Assembly: GCF_003259185.1 (NCBI RefSeq)
Contig: NZ_QGMP01000001.1
Coordinates: forward strand, 1,798,001-1,862,000
Length of the DNA: 64,000 nt
From: Isoalcanivorax indicus
GTDB lineage: Bacteria > Pseudomonadota > Gammaproteobacteria > Pseudomonadales > Alcanivoracaceae
Direction of reading: 5' to 3'
Shown here piece after piece: positions 39,090-48,265 of this stretch (position 1 is its first letter; each line of letters opens with the position of its first letter). The notes under the pieces are model-generated. The model was not told the origin of the DNA. It did not search any database and saw only the letters and a program-made list of their open reading frames with translations. The translations under genes were made by a program, and so were the position numbers.

Positions 39090-40016
39090 TCAGGCCGCAA
39101 ATGCAGCGCGGTGTGCCAGCAGCTGTTCACGGCTGAGCATGAAGACACCCTGCCCGCCGCGCTCGAATTCAAACCAGAAGAAAGGTACCTCGGGCCAGAT
39201 GCCGAGCATCGTTTCCCAGGTATTCCCGACTTCCACGATCAGGACGCCCTGATCCGCAAGATAATCCGGCGCCTCGCGCAGCAGGCGCCGGGTGAAGTCC
39301 AGCCCGTCGTCGCCGGAGGCCAGGGCCAGCACCGGCTCGTGCCGGTACTCGTCCGGCAGGCTTGCCATGTCGGCGGCATCCACATAGGGCGGATTGGAAA
39401 TGATCAGATCATAGCGCCCCTCGGCGGCGGACAGACCATCCCCCAGCAGCGGGCGGACCTGACTCTCCAGCCCGTGCAGGGCGATATTGTCACGGCAGAC
39501 CGCCAGCGCCGCTTCAGAAATATCGCTGGCATCCACCTCGGCATGGGGCAGCGCGCAGGCAGCGGCGATGGCGATACAACCACTGCCGGTGCACAGGTCC
39601 AGTACGCGGCCGACCTGCTCCGGCACCAGCCAGGGCTCGAAGCGTTGCTCGATCAGCTCCGCCAGCGGTGAGCGCGGCACCAGCACCCGCTCGTCGACGC
39701 GGAATTCCAGGCCACAGAACCAGGCGCGGCCGCTCAGGTAGGCCGCCGGCAGACGCTCGTTGACGCGACGGGTCATCAGGCCCACAAAGGCGTCCCGCTC
39801 CATAGGCAGCAAACGGGCGTCCAGCAGACGCGGATCGCTGTCCCAGGGCAGGCCCAGCACATGCAGCAGCAGATTCAGCGTTTCATCGCCGTAATCATCC
39901 GTGCCATGGCCCAGAAAGACACCGCCCCGACGCAGGGCAGATTCACCCCAGCGCAGACAATCGCGCACGGTGTGCAGGGTGGCGCAGGCCTGTTGCTGTT
40001 CCTGTTCGCTGATCAT
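39090..40016 (-). CDS. prmB: 50S ribosomal protein L3 N5-glutamine methyltransferase PrmB
   Basis: 308 residues from ATG at 40016. SAM-binding motif I is VLDLCTGSGCIAIAAA and the catalytic motif is LIISNPPYVDAADMASLP. The N-terminal helical domain carries GHGTDDYGDETLNLLLHVLG. Methylates a glutamine of L3. The neighbour aroC supports PrmB rather than PrmC. Confidence 0.94.
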   Translation of the reverse strand: MISEQEQQQACATLHTVRDCLRWGESALRRGGVFLGHGTDDYGDETLNLLLHVLGLPWDSDPRLLDARLLPMERDAFVGLMTRRVNERLPAAYLSGRAWFCGLEFRVDERVLVPRSPLAELIEQRFEPWLVPEQVGRVLDLCTGSGCIAIAAACALPHAEVDASDISEAALAVCRDNIALHGLESQVRPLLGDGLSAAEGRYDLIISNPPYVDAADMASLPDEYRHEPVLALASGDDGLDFTRRLLREAPDYLADQGVLIVEVGNTWETMLGIWPEVPFFWFEFERGGQGVFMLSREQLLAHRAAFAA

Positions 40017-40126
40017 GCCGGAAGGGTCCTGTTCTGTACGGCCCGGCCGCACGGCCGGGGTCGGCAAGATTAGCACAGAGATGCGTTACAATCTCGCCAT
40101 CACGGAGACGACAAGAGGGCATTCCC

Positions 40127-40597
40127 ATGGCCTGGTGGCTATTCAAGACCGAACCGGATACCTATGGCATTGATGACCTGCACTTCGAGGGGAGTTGCCA
40201 CTGGGAAGGCATCCGCAACTATCAGGCGCGCAACCGGCTGCGGGATGACGTACGCTGCGGCGACCAGGTCTTTATCTACCATTCCAGCTGCAAGGTGCCC
40301 GCCATCGTCGGGCTGGCCGAGGTGATCGAGGCAGCCCACCCGGACCCGACCCAGTTCAACCCGGCATCGTCCTGCTACGATCCCACCTCCGACCCGCAGG
40401 CGCCACGCTGGCTGCAGGTGGACGTGGCCTACCAGGCGCATGCCGGTACGCCGCTGACCCTGGAGGCCGTCAAGGCCGATCCGCGACTGGCCCATCTGGA
40501 ACTCGTCAACCGCAGCCGACTCTCCATTCAGGCCGTGGACGATGCCACCGCGCAGTATATTGTCGAGCGACTGGCACCACTGATCCGACACCCCTGA
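40127..40597 (+). CDS. EVE domain-containing protein
   Basis: 156 residues, all one EVE (PUA-like) domain: MAWWLFKTEPDTYGIDDL, WEGIRNYQARNRLRDDV, GDQVFIYHSSCKVPAIVGLA, and DVAYQAHAGTPLTLEAVK. Close to bacterial homologues of human THYN1. EVE domains bind modified bases in DNA or RNA. AGAGGG precedes the ATG. Read alone, divergently from prmB. Confidence 0.93.
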   Translation: MAWWLFKTEPDTYGIDDLHFEGSCHWEGIRNYQARNRLRDDVRCGDQVFIYHSSCKVPAIVGLAEVIEAAHPDPTQFNPASSCYDPTSDPQAPRWLQVDVAYQAHAGTPLTLEAVKADPRLAHLELVNRSRLSIQAVDDATAQYIVERLAPLIRHP

Positions 40598-40605
40598 CGC
40601 ACGGG

Positions 40606-40622
40606 CGCACCATCGCAGTGCG
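40606..40622 (+). promoter_or_regulatory. NtrC-like site upstream of amtB
   Basis: CGCAC-N7-GTGCG matches the NtrC pattern (GCAC, seven bases, GTGC) within the larger dyad 40604-40624. It lies about 100 bp upstream of the sigma-54 promoter, a typical enhancer distance. Confidence 0.65.
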
Positions 40623-40703
40623 CCGCGCCGCCACCACCCCTCGCGGCGTGCCCCCGAACGGCGCCTGACGGCAGCGCACCGCGCGCGACGGGGGCACACA
40701 AGC

Positions 40704-40719
40704 TGGCACGGCGGTTGCA
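40704..40719 (+). promoter_or_regulatory. Sigma-54 promoter of amtB
   Basis: TGGCAC, five bases, TTGCA: the full -24/-12 consensus with correct spacing. It lies 56 bases before the amtB ATG on the right strand, so amtB is very likely nitrogen-controlled. Confidence 0.88.
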
Positions 40720-40775
40720 GCAGTTCTGCCACAACGGGGCCTTCCCGGCGCCCCACCTTGTGGAGCTGTAGCACC

Positions 40776-42095
40776 ATGCCAAGCCTGAAACGCCCCACCC
40801 TGCCCCGGGTCGCGCTGCTGACCCTGTTGCTGGCCCTGCTTCCCACCGCCGCCCTGGCGGATGACGGCGCCGCAGGCAATATGGTCTGGCTGGCCACGGC
40901 CGCCGCGCTGGTCTTCCTGATGCAAGCCGGTTTTGCCCTGCTGGAATCGGGCATGTCCCGGGCCAAGAATGCGCTCAATGTGGTCATGAAAAACTACATG
41001 GATGTGTGTATCGGTACGGTCATTTTCTGGGCCCTGGGCTACGGGCTGATGTTCGGTGCCAGCCACGGCTGGTACGGCACCGATCAGTTCATGATCGGCG
41101 CGGCCGACAGCGATACCTACGGCATGCTGCTGTTCCAGACCATGTTCGCGGCCACGGCGGTGACCATCGCCAGCGGCGCCATGGCCGAGCGCACGCGATT
41201 CGGCGCCTATCTGGTTGGCGCCGTGGTCATCACCGGCCTCATCTATCCGGTGTTCGGCAGTTGGGTCTGGAACGATAACGGCTGGCTCGCCACCATGGGC
41301 TTCATCGATTTCGCGGGCTCGTCCGTGGTCCACTCGGTGGGCGCCTGGTGCGCGCTGGCGGGTATTCTCGTGCTGGGGCCGCGTCTGGGCCGCTTCGACG
41401 ATCAGGGGCGCCCGCGCGAGATCCGCGGCCACAACCTGACCCTGGTCGCCCTGGGGGGCTTCATCCTCTGGTTCGGCTGGTTCGGCTTCAATGGTGGCTC
41501 CACGCTGGAAGCCTCCACCGATATCGGCCTGATACTGCTGAATACGCAACTGGCGGCCGCAGCCGGTGCCTGCGGCAGCATGCTGCTGGCCGTCACCACC
41601 CGCCGTCCCATCCTGCTCACCGAAACGGTCAACGGCAGTATTGCCGGACTGGTGGCCATTACCGCCGGGGCCGACAGCATGCTGCCGCCCTTTGCCCTGC
41701 TCAGCGGCTTCATCGGCGGTATCCTGTGCAGCCTGAGCATGCACACACTGCTGCGCCTGCGGCTGGATGATGTCGTGGGGGCCGTGTCGGCACACGGCAT
41801 CGCGGGCGTCTGGGGCACCCTGGCCGCCGGACTGTTCCTGGCGGGCGACATGTTCAACATGCAGGTGGTGATGGTGCAGGTCATCGGCATCCTCGCCTGC
41901 TTTGTCTGGACGTTCTTCAGTGCTCTGTTGATGTACGGCCTGATCGCATTACTCATGGGCCTGCGCGCGCCGTCGCTGCACGAGCAGCGTGGCCTGGATC
42001 TGAGTGAGCATGCAGAGATCGGCTACCCGGAATTCCCCTCCGAAAATACCGCCTATACCGCTGAGCGGGCTGCCGCCATGGAGGGCCGCGCATGA
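40776..42095 (+). CDS. amtB: Ammonium transporter AmtB
   Basis: 439 residues with a signal-like start (LALLPTAALADDG) and eleven predicted helices. The twin histidines of the pore are in SSVVHSVGAW and GAVSAHGIAGVWGTL; family stretches include GFALLESGMSRAKNALNVVMKN. It carries ammonium or ammonia through the inner membrane. ATG 40776 lies about 11 bases after TGGAG. Expression fits the sigma-54 promoter and NtrC-like site just upstream. glnK, the usual partner, is not next to it; the next gene overlaps its stop by four bases. Confidence 0.96.
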   Translation: MPSLKRPTLPRVALLTLLLALLPTAALADDGAAGNMVWLATAAALVFLMQAGFALLESGMSRAKNALNVVMKNYMDVCIGTVIFWALGYGLMFGASHGWYGTDQFMIGAADSDTYGMLLFQTMFAATAVTIASGAMAERTRFGAYLVGAVVITGLIYPVFGSWVWNDNGWLATMGFIDFAGSSVVHSVGAWCALAGILVLGPRLGRFDDQGRPREIRGHNLTLVALGGFILWFGWFGFNGGSTLEASTDIGLILLNTQLAAAAGACGSMLLAVTTRRPILLTETVNGSIAGLVAITAGADSMLPPFALLSGFIGGILCSLSMHTLLRLRLDDVVGAVSAHGIAGVWGTLAAGLFLAGDMFNMQVVMVQVIGILACFVWTFFSALLMYGLIALLMGLRAPSLHEQRGLDLSEHAEIGYPEFPSENTAYTAERAAAMEGRA

Positions 42096-42733
42096 TGAGC
42101 AACGCACTGAGCGACAAACGGCGCGCCGTCTACACCGGCCTGAAACCGTTTCTGCCCCGCGAAGATCTGATGGAAGCCCTGCATCATTGGGAAACCCACT
42201 ATGCTGACCGGCCGCGCTTTACCCTGCAGCGCTTTGTCGCCGACATCTGCCGCGATGACAGCCTGCGCGCGCGCCGCTCGGACATACTGCTGAGTCTGGT
42301 GCAGGCCATGAACCTGCCCGCCAACGCCCTGCTGCCGGACCCCCTCAAGGGGGATGCCTTGCGCCGTCCGGCAGCGGATGACCACTCCGCCGACACCGCC
42401 AGCGCCTTCTGCGCCCTGATGGAAGCCTTGCTGACACGCATTCCACTGTCACAGCGGCACGCCTTTCGCCTTGACCTGCTGGGCTCCGTCAATCGGCAGC
42501 AATGGCCTGTTGCGCTGGTGGCCTCGCTGCAGAGCTGGCTCGGCAGCGACCATGCCCCTCTGAAAGTACCCTCAGTGCCCGACCCGCTGTTGCAGGCCCT
42601 GGTCAATCGCACCTATGTGGTGCTGGCAGAACGGCTTGGCCCGGTGCCTGCGGACCGGGCGCTGGCCGACGCGTTGCGCCACGTCAAGGCAAGCCAGCCC
42701 GCACTGGACAGGCATCTTGCCATGTTGCTCTGA
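42092..42733 (+). CDS. Uncharacterised protein translationally coupled to amtB
   Basis: 213 residues; not recognised. Start overlaps the amtB stop as ATGA. No signal peptide, no membrane helix; helical and probably cytosolic. It begins MMSNALSDKRRAVYTGLKPF and holds two similar-looking helical stretches (LPREDLMEALHHWETHY near 21-37; ALADALRHVKASQPALD near the end). Position in the sigma-54 amtB operon suggests a role in nitrogen stress or in control of AmtB, but this is inference only. Confidence 0.75.
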   Translation: MMSNALSDKRRAVYTGLKPFLPREDLMEALHHWETHYADRPRFTLQRFVADICRDDSLRARRSDILLSLVQAMNLPANALLPDPLKGDALRRPAADDHSADTASAFCALMEALLTRIPLSQRHAFRLDLLGSVNRQQWPVALVASLQSWLGSDHAPLKVPSVPDPLLQALVNRTYVVLAERLGPVPADRALADALRHVKASQPALDRHLAMLL

Positions 42734-42811
42734 GAAGCCTGGCCGGCGCAGCATGGTTGCCGCCGTCGGCGTCGCCTGCGTATGCTACCCCGTCATAAAA
42801 AGGAGACGGGC

Positions 42812-44086
42812 GTGAAGCTGCACAACCAGATATTCATCGCCATGGCCCTGGCGGCCATAGCAGGCTGGCTGACCACGGAAGAGACGCGGCTGCTGGATAT
42901 CCCGCTGCTGGCGATTTACGACACCGTGGGGGCCCTGTTCATCAGCGCGCTGCAGATGGTCGTGGTGCCGCTGATTACCAGCGCCATCATCGTCAGTCTG
43001 GTGAACCTGGGCGATGGCCGCGACCTGGGGCGCCTGGGCGGCAAGACGGTGCTGTTTTACCTGAGCAGCAGCCTGGTCGCCATTCTCGTCGGTCTGCTGA
43101 TCGTCAACCTGATCGCCCCGGGTGTGATCGGCGGCGAGCCGGCGGGCGACCGCCTTGGCCTGGCCGAAAACACGGCGGATGTGCTGGCCCGCATCGAGGG
43201 ACGGGGCGCCGGGGATTTCGCCGGCATCATCATGCAGATGGTGCCTTCCAATCTGATTCATGCTGCCGCCACCGGCCAACTGCTGGGCCTGATCGTATTC
43301 TCCCTGCTGTTCGGTTATTTCCTGCGCCAGGTCGAGGGTGAACCCGGTCGGGCGCTGACCCGGGCACTGGATGGCCTGTACCAGACCATGGTGCTGATCA
43401 CCATGTTCATCATCCGGTTTGCGCCACTCGGCGTCTTCGGTCTGATCGCCGCCACCGTCACACGTACCGGCTTCGATGCCATCGCGCCCCTGGCCTGGTT
43501 CTTTGTCACGGTGCTGCTGGCACTGGCGGTGCATGCCTTTGTGATAATGCCGCTGGCGATTCGCCTGCTGGCCAAACGACCGCCCATCCGCCATCTGAAG
43601 GCCATGACGCCGGCCCTGCTGACCGCCTTCTCCACCGCCAGCTCGGCGGCCACGCTGCCCCTCACCATGGAATGTGTGGAAAAACGCGCCGGCGTATCGC
43701 GCCGCACCGCCAGCTTTGTGCTGCCTCTGGGCGCCACCGTCAACATGGATGGCACCGCGCTGTATGAATGCGTGGCCGTCATTTTCATTGCCCAGGCCTA
43801 CGGCATGGATCTGACCCTGGCCAACCAGTTCATGATCGTCGTGGCGTCGCTGCTGACCTCCATCGGTGTGGCCAGCGTACCCGCTGCCAGTCTGGTGGCG
43901 ATCACCCTGATTCTCGGCATGGTGGGGCTGCCACCGGAAGCCATCGGTCTGATTCTGGTGACTGACCGAATTCTCGACATGTGCCGCACCGCCGTGAATA
44001 TCTGGGGCGACAGTGTCGGCGCCGTACTGGTTGCGCGCAGCGAAGGCGAGGAAGGCGTGCTCTCGGTGCCCGCCCATCAACTGTAA
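42812..44086 (+). CDS. Dicarboxylate/amino acid:cation symporter (DAACS)
   Basis: 424 residues from GTG at 42812, with AGGAG six bases upstream. Elements of the GltP/GltT fold: LQMVVVPLITSAIIVSLVNL, TAFSTASSAATLPLTMEC (hairpin 1 with the SSAATLP signature), LGATVNMDGTALYECVAVIF and TDRILDMCRTAVNIWGDS. Takes up glutamate, aspartate or C4-dicarboxylates with sodium or protons. The exact substrate cannot be fixed. About 80 bases follow the amtB-linked unknown gene. Confidence 0.93.
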   Translation: MKLHNQIFIAMALAAIAGWLTTEETRLLDIPLLAIYDTVGALFISALQMVVVPLITSAIIVSLVNLGDGRDLGRLGGKTVLFYLSSSLVAILVGLLIVNLIAPGVIGGEPAGDRLGLAENTADVLARIEGRGAGDFAGIIMQMVPSNLIHAAATGQLLGLIVFSLLFGYFLRQVEGEPGRALTRALDGLYQTMVLITMFIIRFAPLGVFGLIAATVTRTGFDAIAPLAWFFVTVLLALAVHAFVIMPLAIRLLAKRPPIRHLKAMTPALLTAFSTASSAATLPLTMECVEKRAGVSRRTASFVLPLGATVNMDGTALYECVAVIFIAQAYGMDLTLANQFMIVVASLLTSIGVASVPAASLVAITLILGMVGLPPEAIGLILVTDRILDMCRTAVNIWGDSVGAVLVARSEGEEGVLSVPAHQL

Positions 44087-44129
44087 ATCCGGTCTACGTG
44101 TAAACACACCACAAGAAGGACAACGCACC

Positions 44130-44942
44130 ATGAGCCACCCTGCCGCGCCCACTGTTCTGATTACCGGCGGCGCTTCCGGTCTTGGCCGCGAACTGGCGCT
44201 GATCGCTGGCGAACGCGGCTACCGCGTGGCCATCGCCGACATCAACAGCCTGCGTGGCGATGAGGCCTGTCGGGCCCTCGCAGACCTCAATGCCGAACAT
44301 CTGTTCATCGACTGCAATGTGCGCCGCGAAGGCGATCTGCGCCAGGCCGTGGACCGGGTCGTCAGCCGCTGGGGGCAACTGGATCTGATGATCAACAATG
44401 CCGGCGTGGCTGCTGCCGGCCTGTTCGAAACCCTGCCCGCCGATGACTGGGACTGGGTACTGGATATCAATCTGATGGGGGTGGTGCGCGGCACCCGCGC
44501 GGCGCTTACCGCGATGAAACGCCAGAGTGCCGGTCGCATTCTGAACATCGCCTCGATGGCCGGCCTGACGCCACCGCCAGGCATGAGCAGCTACAACGTC
44601 AGCAAGGCGGCGGTGGTCAGCCTGTCCGAGAGCCTGTACAGCGAACTGCTGCCACTGGGCATTCGCGTCAGCGTTGCCTGCCCGTCCTTCTTCCGTACCA
44701 ATCTGGGTGAATCACTGCGTGCGCCGGACCCGGTCACCCGGGCCCGTTTCGAAAAGCTGCTGGAAAAACAGGATTACTCGGCGCGGGAAATTGCCGAACG
44801 GATTTTTTCGGGACTCGACCGCGATGAGTTCCTGATTCTGCCCCACCCGGCGGCGCGTCGCGCCTGGCGCAGCAAACGCTGGCGCCCGGCGCGATTCCTT
44901 GCCGGGATGGCGGCGCTGGGCGAACGGATGCGGCGACGCTGA
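44130..44942 (+). CDS. SDR-family NAD(P)-dependent oxidoreductase
   Basis: 270 residues from ATG at 44130. Classical short-chain dehydrogenase: TGGASGLG cofactor loop, NNAGVAA, ILNIASMAG with the catalytic Ser, and YNVSKAA with Tyr and Lys. A C-terminal basic tail (RRAWRSKRWRPARF) follows the fold. Substrate unknown. Upstream ATG 44013 falls inside the symporter gene. Ends directly against the stop of the convergent DUF2505 gene. Confidence 0.9.
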   Translation: MSHPAAPTVLITGGASGLGRELALIAGERGYRVAIADINSLRGDEACRALADLNAEHLFIDCNVRREGDLRQAVDRVVSRWGQLDLMINNAGVAAAGLFETLPADDWDWVLDINLMGVVRGTRAALTAMKRQSAGRILNIASMAGLTPPPGMSSYNVSKAAVVSLSESLYSELLPLGIRVSVACPSFFRTNLGESLRAPDPVTRARFEKLLEKQDYSAREIAERIFSGLDRDEFLILPHPAARRAWRSKRWRPARFLAGMAALGERMRRR

Positions 44943-45488
44943 TCAACGCACGCCGCGCCCGACCTCACTGACCAGGCCCGCCTCGATCAGATAGCGATGC
45001 GTGGCCTGCGAGTCCTTATCCAGACCCCGGTCCACCTGGTCCGCGATCAACTGGCACAGCTTGCCGCCCACCAGCGGCACACTGCTGCGAATGTGCGCCC
45101 GCAAGACCTGGCGGCACCCTCCCGCCACATCAAGCAACTGCATGTCGCCGCTGACGGACACCGGCACACCGCTCACGTCGACACTGAAACGGGCCCGGAA
45201 CGGCGCCGTCTGCGCCGGCAACCAGACAAACTCGGTCTGCAGCGCCGCTGAACCGGGAATGAAGCGCCTGGCAAAGCCGGGCACCTTGCCGCGCCCCGTA
45301 TCGGTGCGCAACTGGCGACTGAAGCGAATGGTCAGACTGCCATCATCGTGACGGCATTCCTCGTAACCGTAGTCACTCACCCCGGACATGGCAAAGCGGG
45401 CCGCATAGAAGTCGCGGCTGGCGAGCACCTCATACAGGGTTCTGGCAGAAACGGGAAACGATCGACTGCGATCCAGATTGACACTCAC
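44943..45488 (-). CDS. DUF2505 domain-containing protein
   Basis: 181 residues from GTG at 45488, with GGAG six bases upstream; the longer open frame runs back into the response-regulator gene. A START-like fold is suggested by SRSFPVSARTLYEVLASRDF, ALQTEFVWLPAQ and the C-terminal helix LCQLIADQVDRGL. DUF2505 proteins are uncharacterised. It lies 43 bases downstream of the response regulator on the same strand. Confidence 0.75.
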   Translation of the reverse strand: MSVNLDRSRSFPVSARTLYEVLASRDFYAARFAMSGVSDYGYEECRHDDGSLTIRFSRQLRTDTGRGKVPGFARRFIPGSAALQTEFVWLPAQTAPFRARFSVDVSGVPVSVSGDMQLLDVAGGCRQVLRAHIRSSVPLVGGKLCQLIADQVDRGLDKDSQATHRYLIEAGLVSEVGRGVR

Positions 45489-45531
45489 ACGCTGCTCCGG
45501 CTGATAGCGAGACGGGGGCCATGGCCGATTA

Positions 45532-46644
45532 TTACAGCAACGCCAGCAACGGGGCCAGCTGCTGGCGCAGCGCGGGCAGCTGCGCCTTGACCTCCTCGGT
45601 GCGACCGGCCTTGAGCATCGCCAGGGCCTGCTCGACACTCATCGGCGGCGGCGAATAGGCCGCCTGCACCGGATCGCTGGGCGCGGAGGGCAACCGGTCC
45701 CGCGCCAGACGCCGCAGATCCGCGTCTGTGGCCACGCGATCGCCGCCCGCACTGGCGGCATGCTGGAGCACGGTGGCCGTTTCTTCCAGTACCGTGCGTG
45801 CAGTCTGGCCGGGATGGAATGCCGGCGTCAGCACGCCCACCGACAACGTCACCGGCAAGCGGCGCCCGCCGTGGCTGATGACCTGCTCACGCACCTGGCG
45901 GCATAGCCGCTCGGCGAACACGCGCGCCCCGGGGCTGTCCGCCGTGGGCAAGGTAATGGCGAACTGCGCCAGACCAATGCGTGCTGCCGTGTCTTCCTTG
46001 CGAATAAGGCGGCGCACCAGATCTGCCACCACCACCAGCAACTGATCGGCCGCTTCCTTGCCCGCACGGATGAACAGCTTGTTGAAATGATCCACTTCGA
46101 CACGCACCACCGACAACGCGTGACGATGGCGTGCCGCAAACGCCAGATCCTGCTTCAGACGGCTATTGAAGAAGGTAGCGTTGCCGAGCCCGGTCAAGGC
46201 ATCGATGGTGGTGTTTTCTTCGAGTGCACGGCGCGCGCGCTGATAATTGGCATGGGCCGTGGCCCGTGCTGTCAGGTCGGTGGTATTGAATGGCTTGGTG
46301 ATGAAATCGGTGGCACCCAGCTGCAGCGCTTTTTCGCGCGCGGCTTCGTCGTTTTCGGCGCCGGTGACGACGATGACCGGCAACCCGGCAATGCCCGCAT
46401 CGTCACAGGTACGGATACGTTCAATCAATCCGTAACCGTCCAGTTCCGGCATGGAAAGATCAGTAAAAACGACCTGGATACTCTGGTCCGAGCGGATGGC
46501 CTCCCACCCCTTCTGGCCATCTTCGGCAACCACCACGTCAAAGCGGTCGCCGAGCATCTTGGTTGCCGCTGTGCGCATGACCCGTGAATCATCCACCATG
46601 ATGAGGCGCGGCTTGCCCCCCGGGCGGCCGGGTAACTGTGTCAT
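45532..46644 (-). CDS. Response regulator with REC and degenerate GGDEF domain
   Basis: 370 residues. REC domain about 12-130: acidic pair Asp18-Asp19, phosphoacceptor Asp62 in VVFTDLSMPELDG, Thr94 and Lys117 in FITKPFN. The GGDEF domain begins at DALTGLGN (148) and includes LSVVRVEVDHFNKL and TLSVGV, but the signature is GLAQF at 224-228 instead of GG(D/E)EF, so diguanylate cyclase activity is unlikely. A helical tail rich in Leu and Gln follows from about 335. AGGA precedes the ATG. It may act as a c-di-GMP or protein-interaction receiver. Confidence 0.88.
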   Translation of the reverse strand: MTQLPGRPGGKPRLIMVDDSRVMRTAATKMLGDRFDVVVAEDGQKGWEAIRSDQSIQVVFTDLSMPELDGYGLIERIRTCDDAGIAGLPVIVVTGAENDEAAREKALQLGATDFITKPFNTTDLTARATAHANYQRARRALEENTTIDALTGLGNATFFNSRLKQDLAFAARHRHALSVVRVEVDHFNKLFIRAGKEAADQLLVVVADLVRRLIRKEDTAARIGLAQFAITLPTADSPGARVFAERLCRQVREQVISHGGRRLPVTLSVGVLTPAFHPGQTARTVLEETATVLQHAASAGGDRVATDADLRRLARDRLPSAPSDPVQAAYSPPPMSVEQALAMLKAGRTEEVKAQLPALRQQLAPLLALL

Positions 46645-46833
46645 CGGATTGTCCTGCCTCTTGTCCGGGCGTCGCGCCGCAGCGTCGTCAACAGATGCTG
46701 CGGCCCGACCACCTGCGGGCGTCTGCGGTATGTGTTGTTACTGTGCCCCCCAATGGGCCCTCACAACCATGACAGCATACCGCACCTGCGCCGTATCGGG
46801 ATGGGACAATACCCCACTTTCGGTGAAAAGGGG

Positions 46834-47295
46834 TCAGACGAAGTACATCACCAGCCACTCGGCCACCAGAGCCGGCTTGTCCTCACCCTCGATGTCGACG
46901 GTGTATTCGAATTTCAGCAACCACTGCCCCGGCTTGCGCTCCGTCGCCTCCAGCAGCGTGGCCCGGGCACGGATGCGTTTGTCCACCTTGACCGGGGCCA
47001 TGAAGCGCAGCTTGTCGAAGCCGTAGTTCATGCCCATCTTCAGGCCCTTGGGGACCATCAGCCCATCAATGGTGGTCTGCAGGTACGGCAGCAGCGACAC
47101 GGTCAGATAGCCATGGGCAATGGTCGTCCCGAACGGCGTCATCTTTGCCTGCTCCGGATTGACGTGAATGAACTGATGATCCAGCGTCGCGTCGGCGAAG
47201 GCATTGATGCGATCCTGATCAATCCGGAACCATTCCGAGGCACCCAGTTCCTGCCCGACAAAATTGACCAGTTCGGCCGGTTCGACAACCTTCAT
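46834..47295 (-). CDS. MaoC-family dehydratase
   Basis: 153 residues from ATG at 47295 (AAGGAG six bases upstream). A single hotdog domain with the hydratase-2 motif: INAFADATLDHQFIHVNPEQ, then PFGTTIAHGYLTVSLLP. The Asp/His pair (D.....H in that motif) of enoyl-CoA hydratases is present. Probably hydrates enoyl-CoA of fatty acids or related compounds. Close to two alpha/beta hydrolase genes on the same strand. Confidence 0.9.
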   Translation of the reverse strand: MKVVEPAELVNFVGQELGASEWFRIDQDRINAFADATLDHQFIHVNPEQAKMTPFGTTIAHGYLTVSLLPYLQTTIDGLMVPKGLKMGMNYGFDKLRFMAPVKVDKRIRARATLLEATERKPGQWLLKFEYTVDIEGEDKPALVAEWLVMYFV

Positions 47296-47392
47296 GCTGT
47301 TCTCCTTGTACATGGATCTGTGGATGAGGACCCGTGGATATGAGTCCGGAAATCATACCCGTCCCCTGCACACAGCGGATGACGCCAGCCGA

Positions 47393-48265
47393 TCAGGATT
47401 GAGCGATCCGGTCAATGAAGGGATTGATGACTTCCGCCACGGACGCCGCAGCCTCCATGTGCACGTGATGCCGACCGGGCACCCGCACCACCTCGAGATC
47501 GGCCACATGACGCACCCGCTCGGCGAAGGCGCCGCCGCCCTCCAGGCCCTGCTCAGCGCCAATCAGCAAGGTCGGCGCGGTAATGGCGGCCAGGAATCCG
47601 AGGACCTGTTCCTCGGTCAGGCGCAGCGACGACGGCAACCGCAGACGCGGGTCTGCCCGCCAGGTCCAGCCGCCCGCCACGGATTCCAGCCCCCGTTCGC
47701 ACAGCAGCCGCGCCGCTTCCTCGGACAGGCCGCCAAACCCCAGGGTGCGCGCTGCCACCGCCTCGTCCACCCGCGTATAGCGCGGCTTGCGCTTGGCGCC
47801 CAGCCCCTGCATGGCCTTGATGGCCTTGCGCAGGGTCACCGGCGCTTCGTCACCGGGCGTGGTGGGCGGCCCCAACCCCTCCAGCAACACCAGGCCAGCG
47901 ATACGTTCCGGGAAGGTGCCAGCAAACAGGCTGGCCACGCCGGCCCCCATGGAATGCCCCAGCAGAATGAAGCGTTCCCAGCGCAACGCATCAGCCACCG
48001 CCAGGACATCACGCAGGTTATCGATATAGTGGGTCGCGCTGTGGAAGGGCCGATGCGCTGATTTGCCGTGCCCGGCAAAGTCCAGTGCAAACAGCGGCTG
48101 GCGAAGGTGTTCCGACAGCGGCACGAAGGAGTTGGCGTTATCCAGCCAGCCATGCAGCGCCAGAATCGGCACGCCCTCACCGGGCCAGAAACGACCTTGC
48201 AGGGACAGGCCCCAGGCTTCGATACGACGCTCTTGCGGGCGCGGTGCAGCACTGCGCGACATCAT
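47393..48265 (-). CDS. Alpha/beta hydrolase
   Basis: 290 residues. Oxyanion strand ILALHGWLDNANSF, nucleophile elbow LLGHSMGAGVASLFAG, and catalytic His in VPGRHHVHMEAA. Substrate unknown; the length and start resemble MEST- or SERHL-like hydrolases. ATG at 48265 or the next ATG codon. The start overlaps the stop of the upstream hydrolase gene by four bases, so the two are coupled. Confidence 0.9.
   Translation of the reverse strand: MMSRSAAPRPQERRIEAWGLSLQGRFWPGEGVPILALHGWLDNANSFVPLSEHLRQPLFALDFAGHGKSAHRPFHSATHYIDNLRDVLAVADALRWERFILLGHSMGAGVASLFAGTFPERIAGLVLLEGLGPPTTPGDEAPVTLRKAIKAMQGLGAKRKPRYTRVDEAVAARTLGFGGLSEEAARLLCERGLESVAGGWTWRADPRLRLPSSLRLTEEQVLGFLAAITAPTLLIGAEQGLEGGGAFAERVRHVADLEVVRVPGRHHVHMEAAASVAEVINPFIDRIAQS

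Noticed and set aside
46645-46833. Possible RNA gene between the response regulator and the MaoC gene
   Set aside because: Some pairing near CCCC...GGGG at 46812-46832, but no tRNA, 5S or terminator shape and no T-run.
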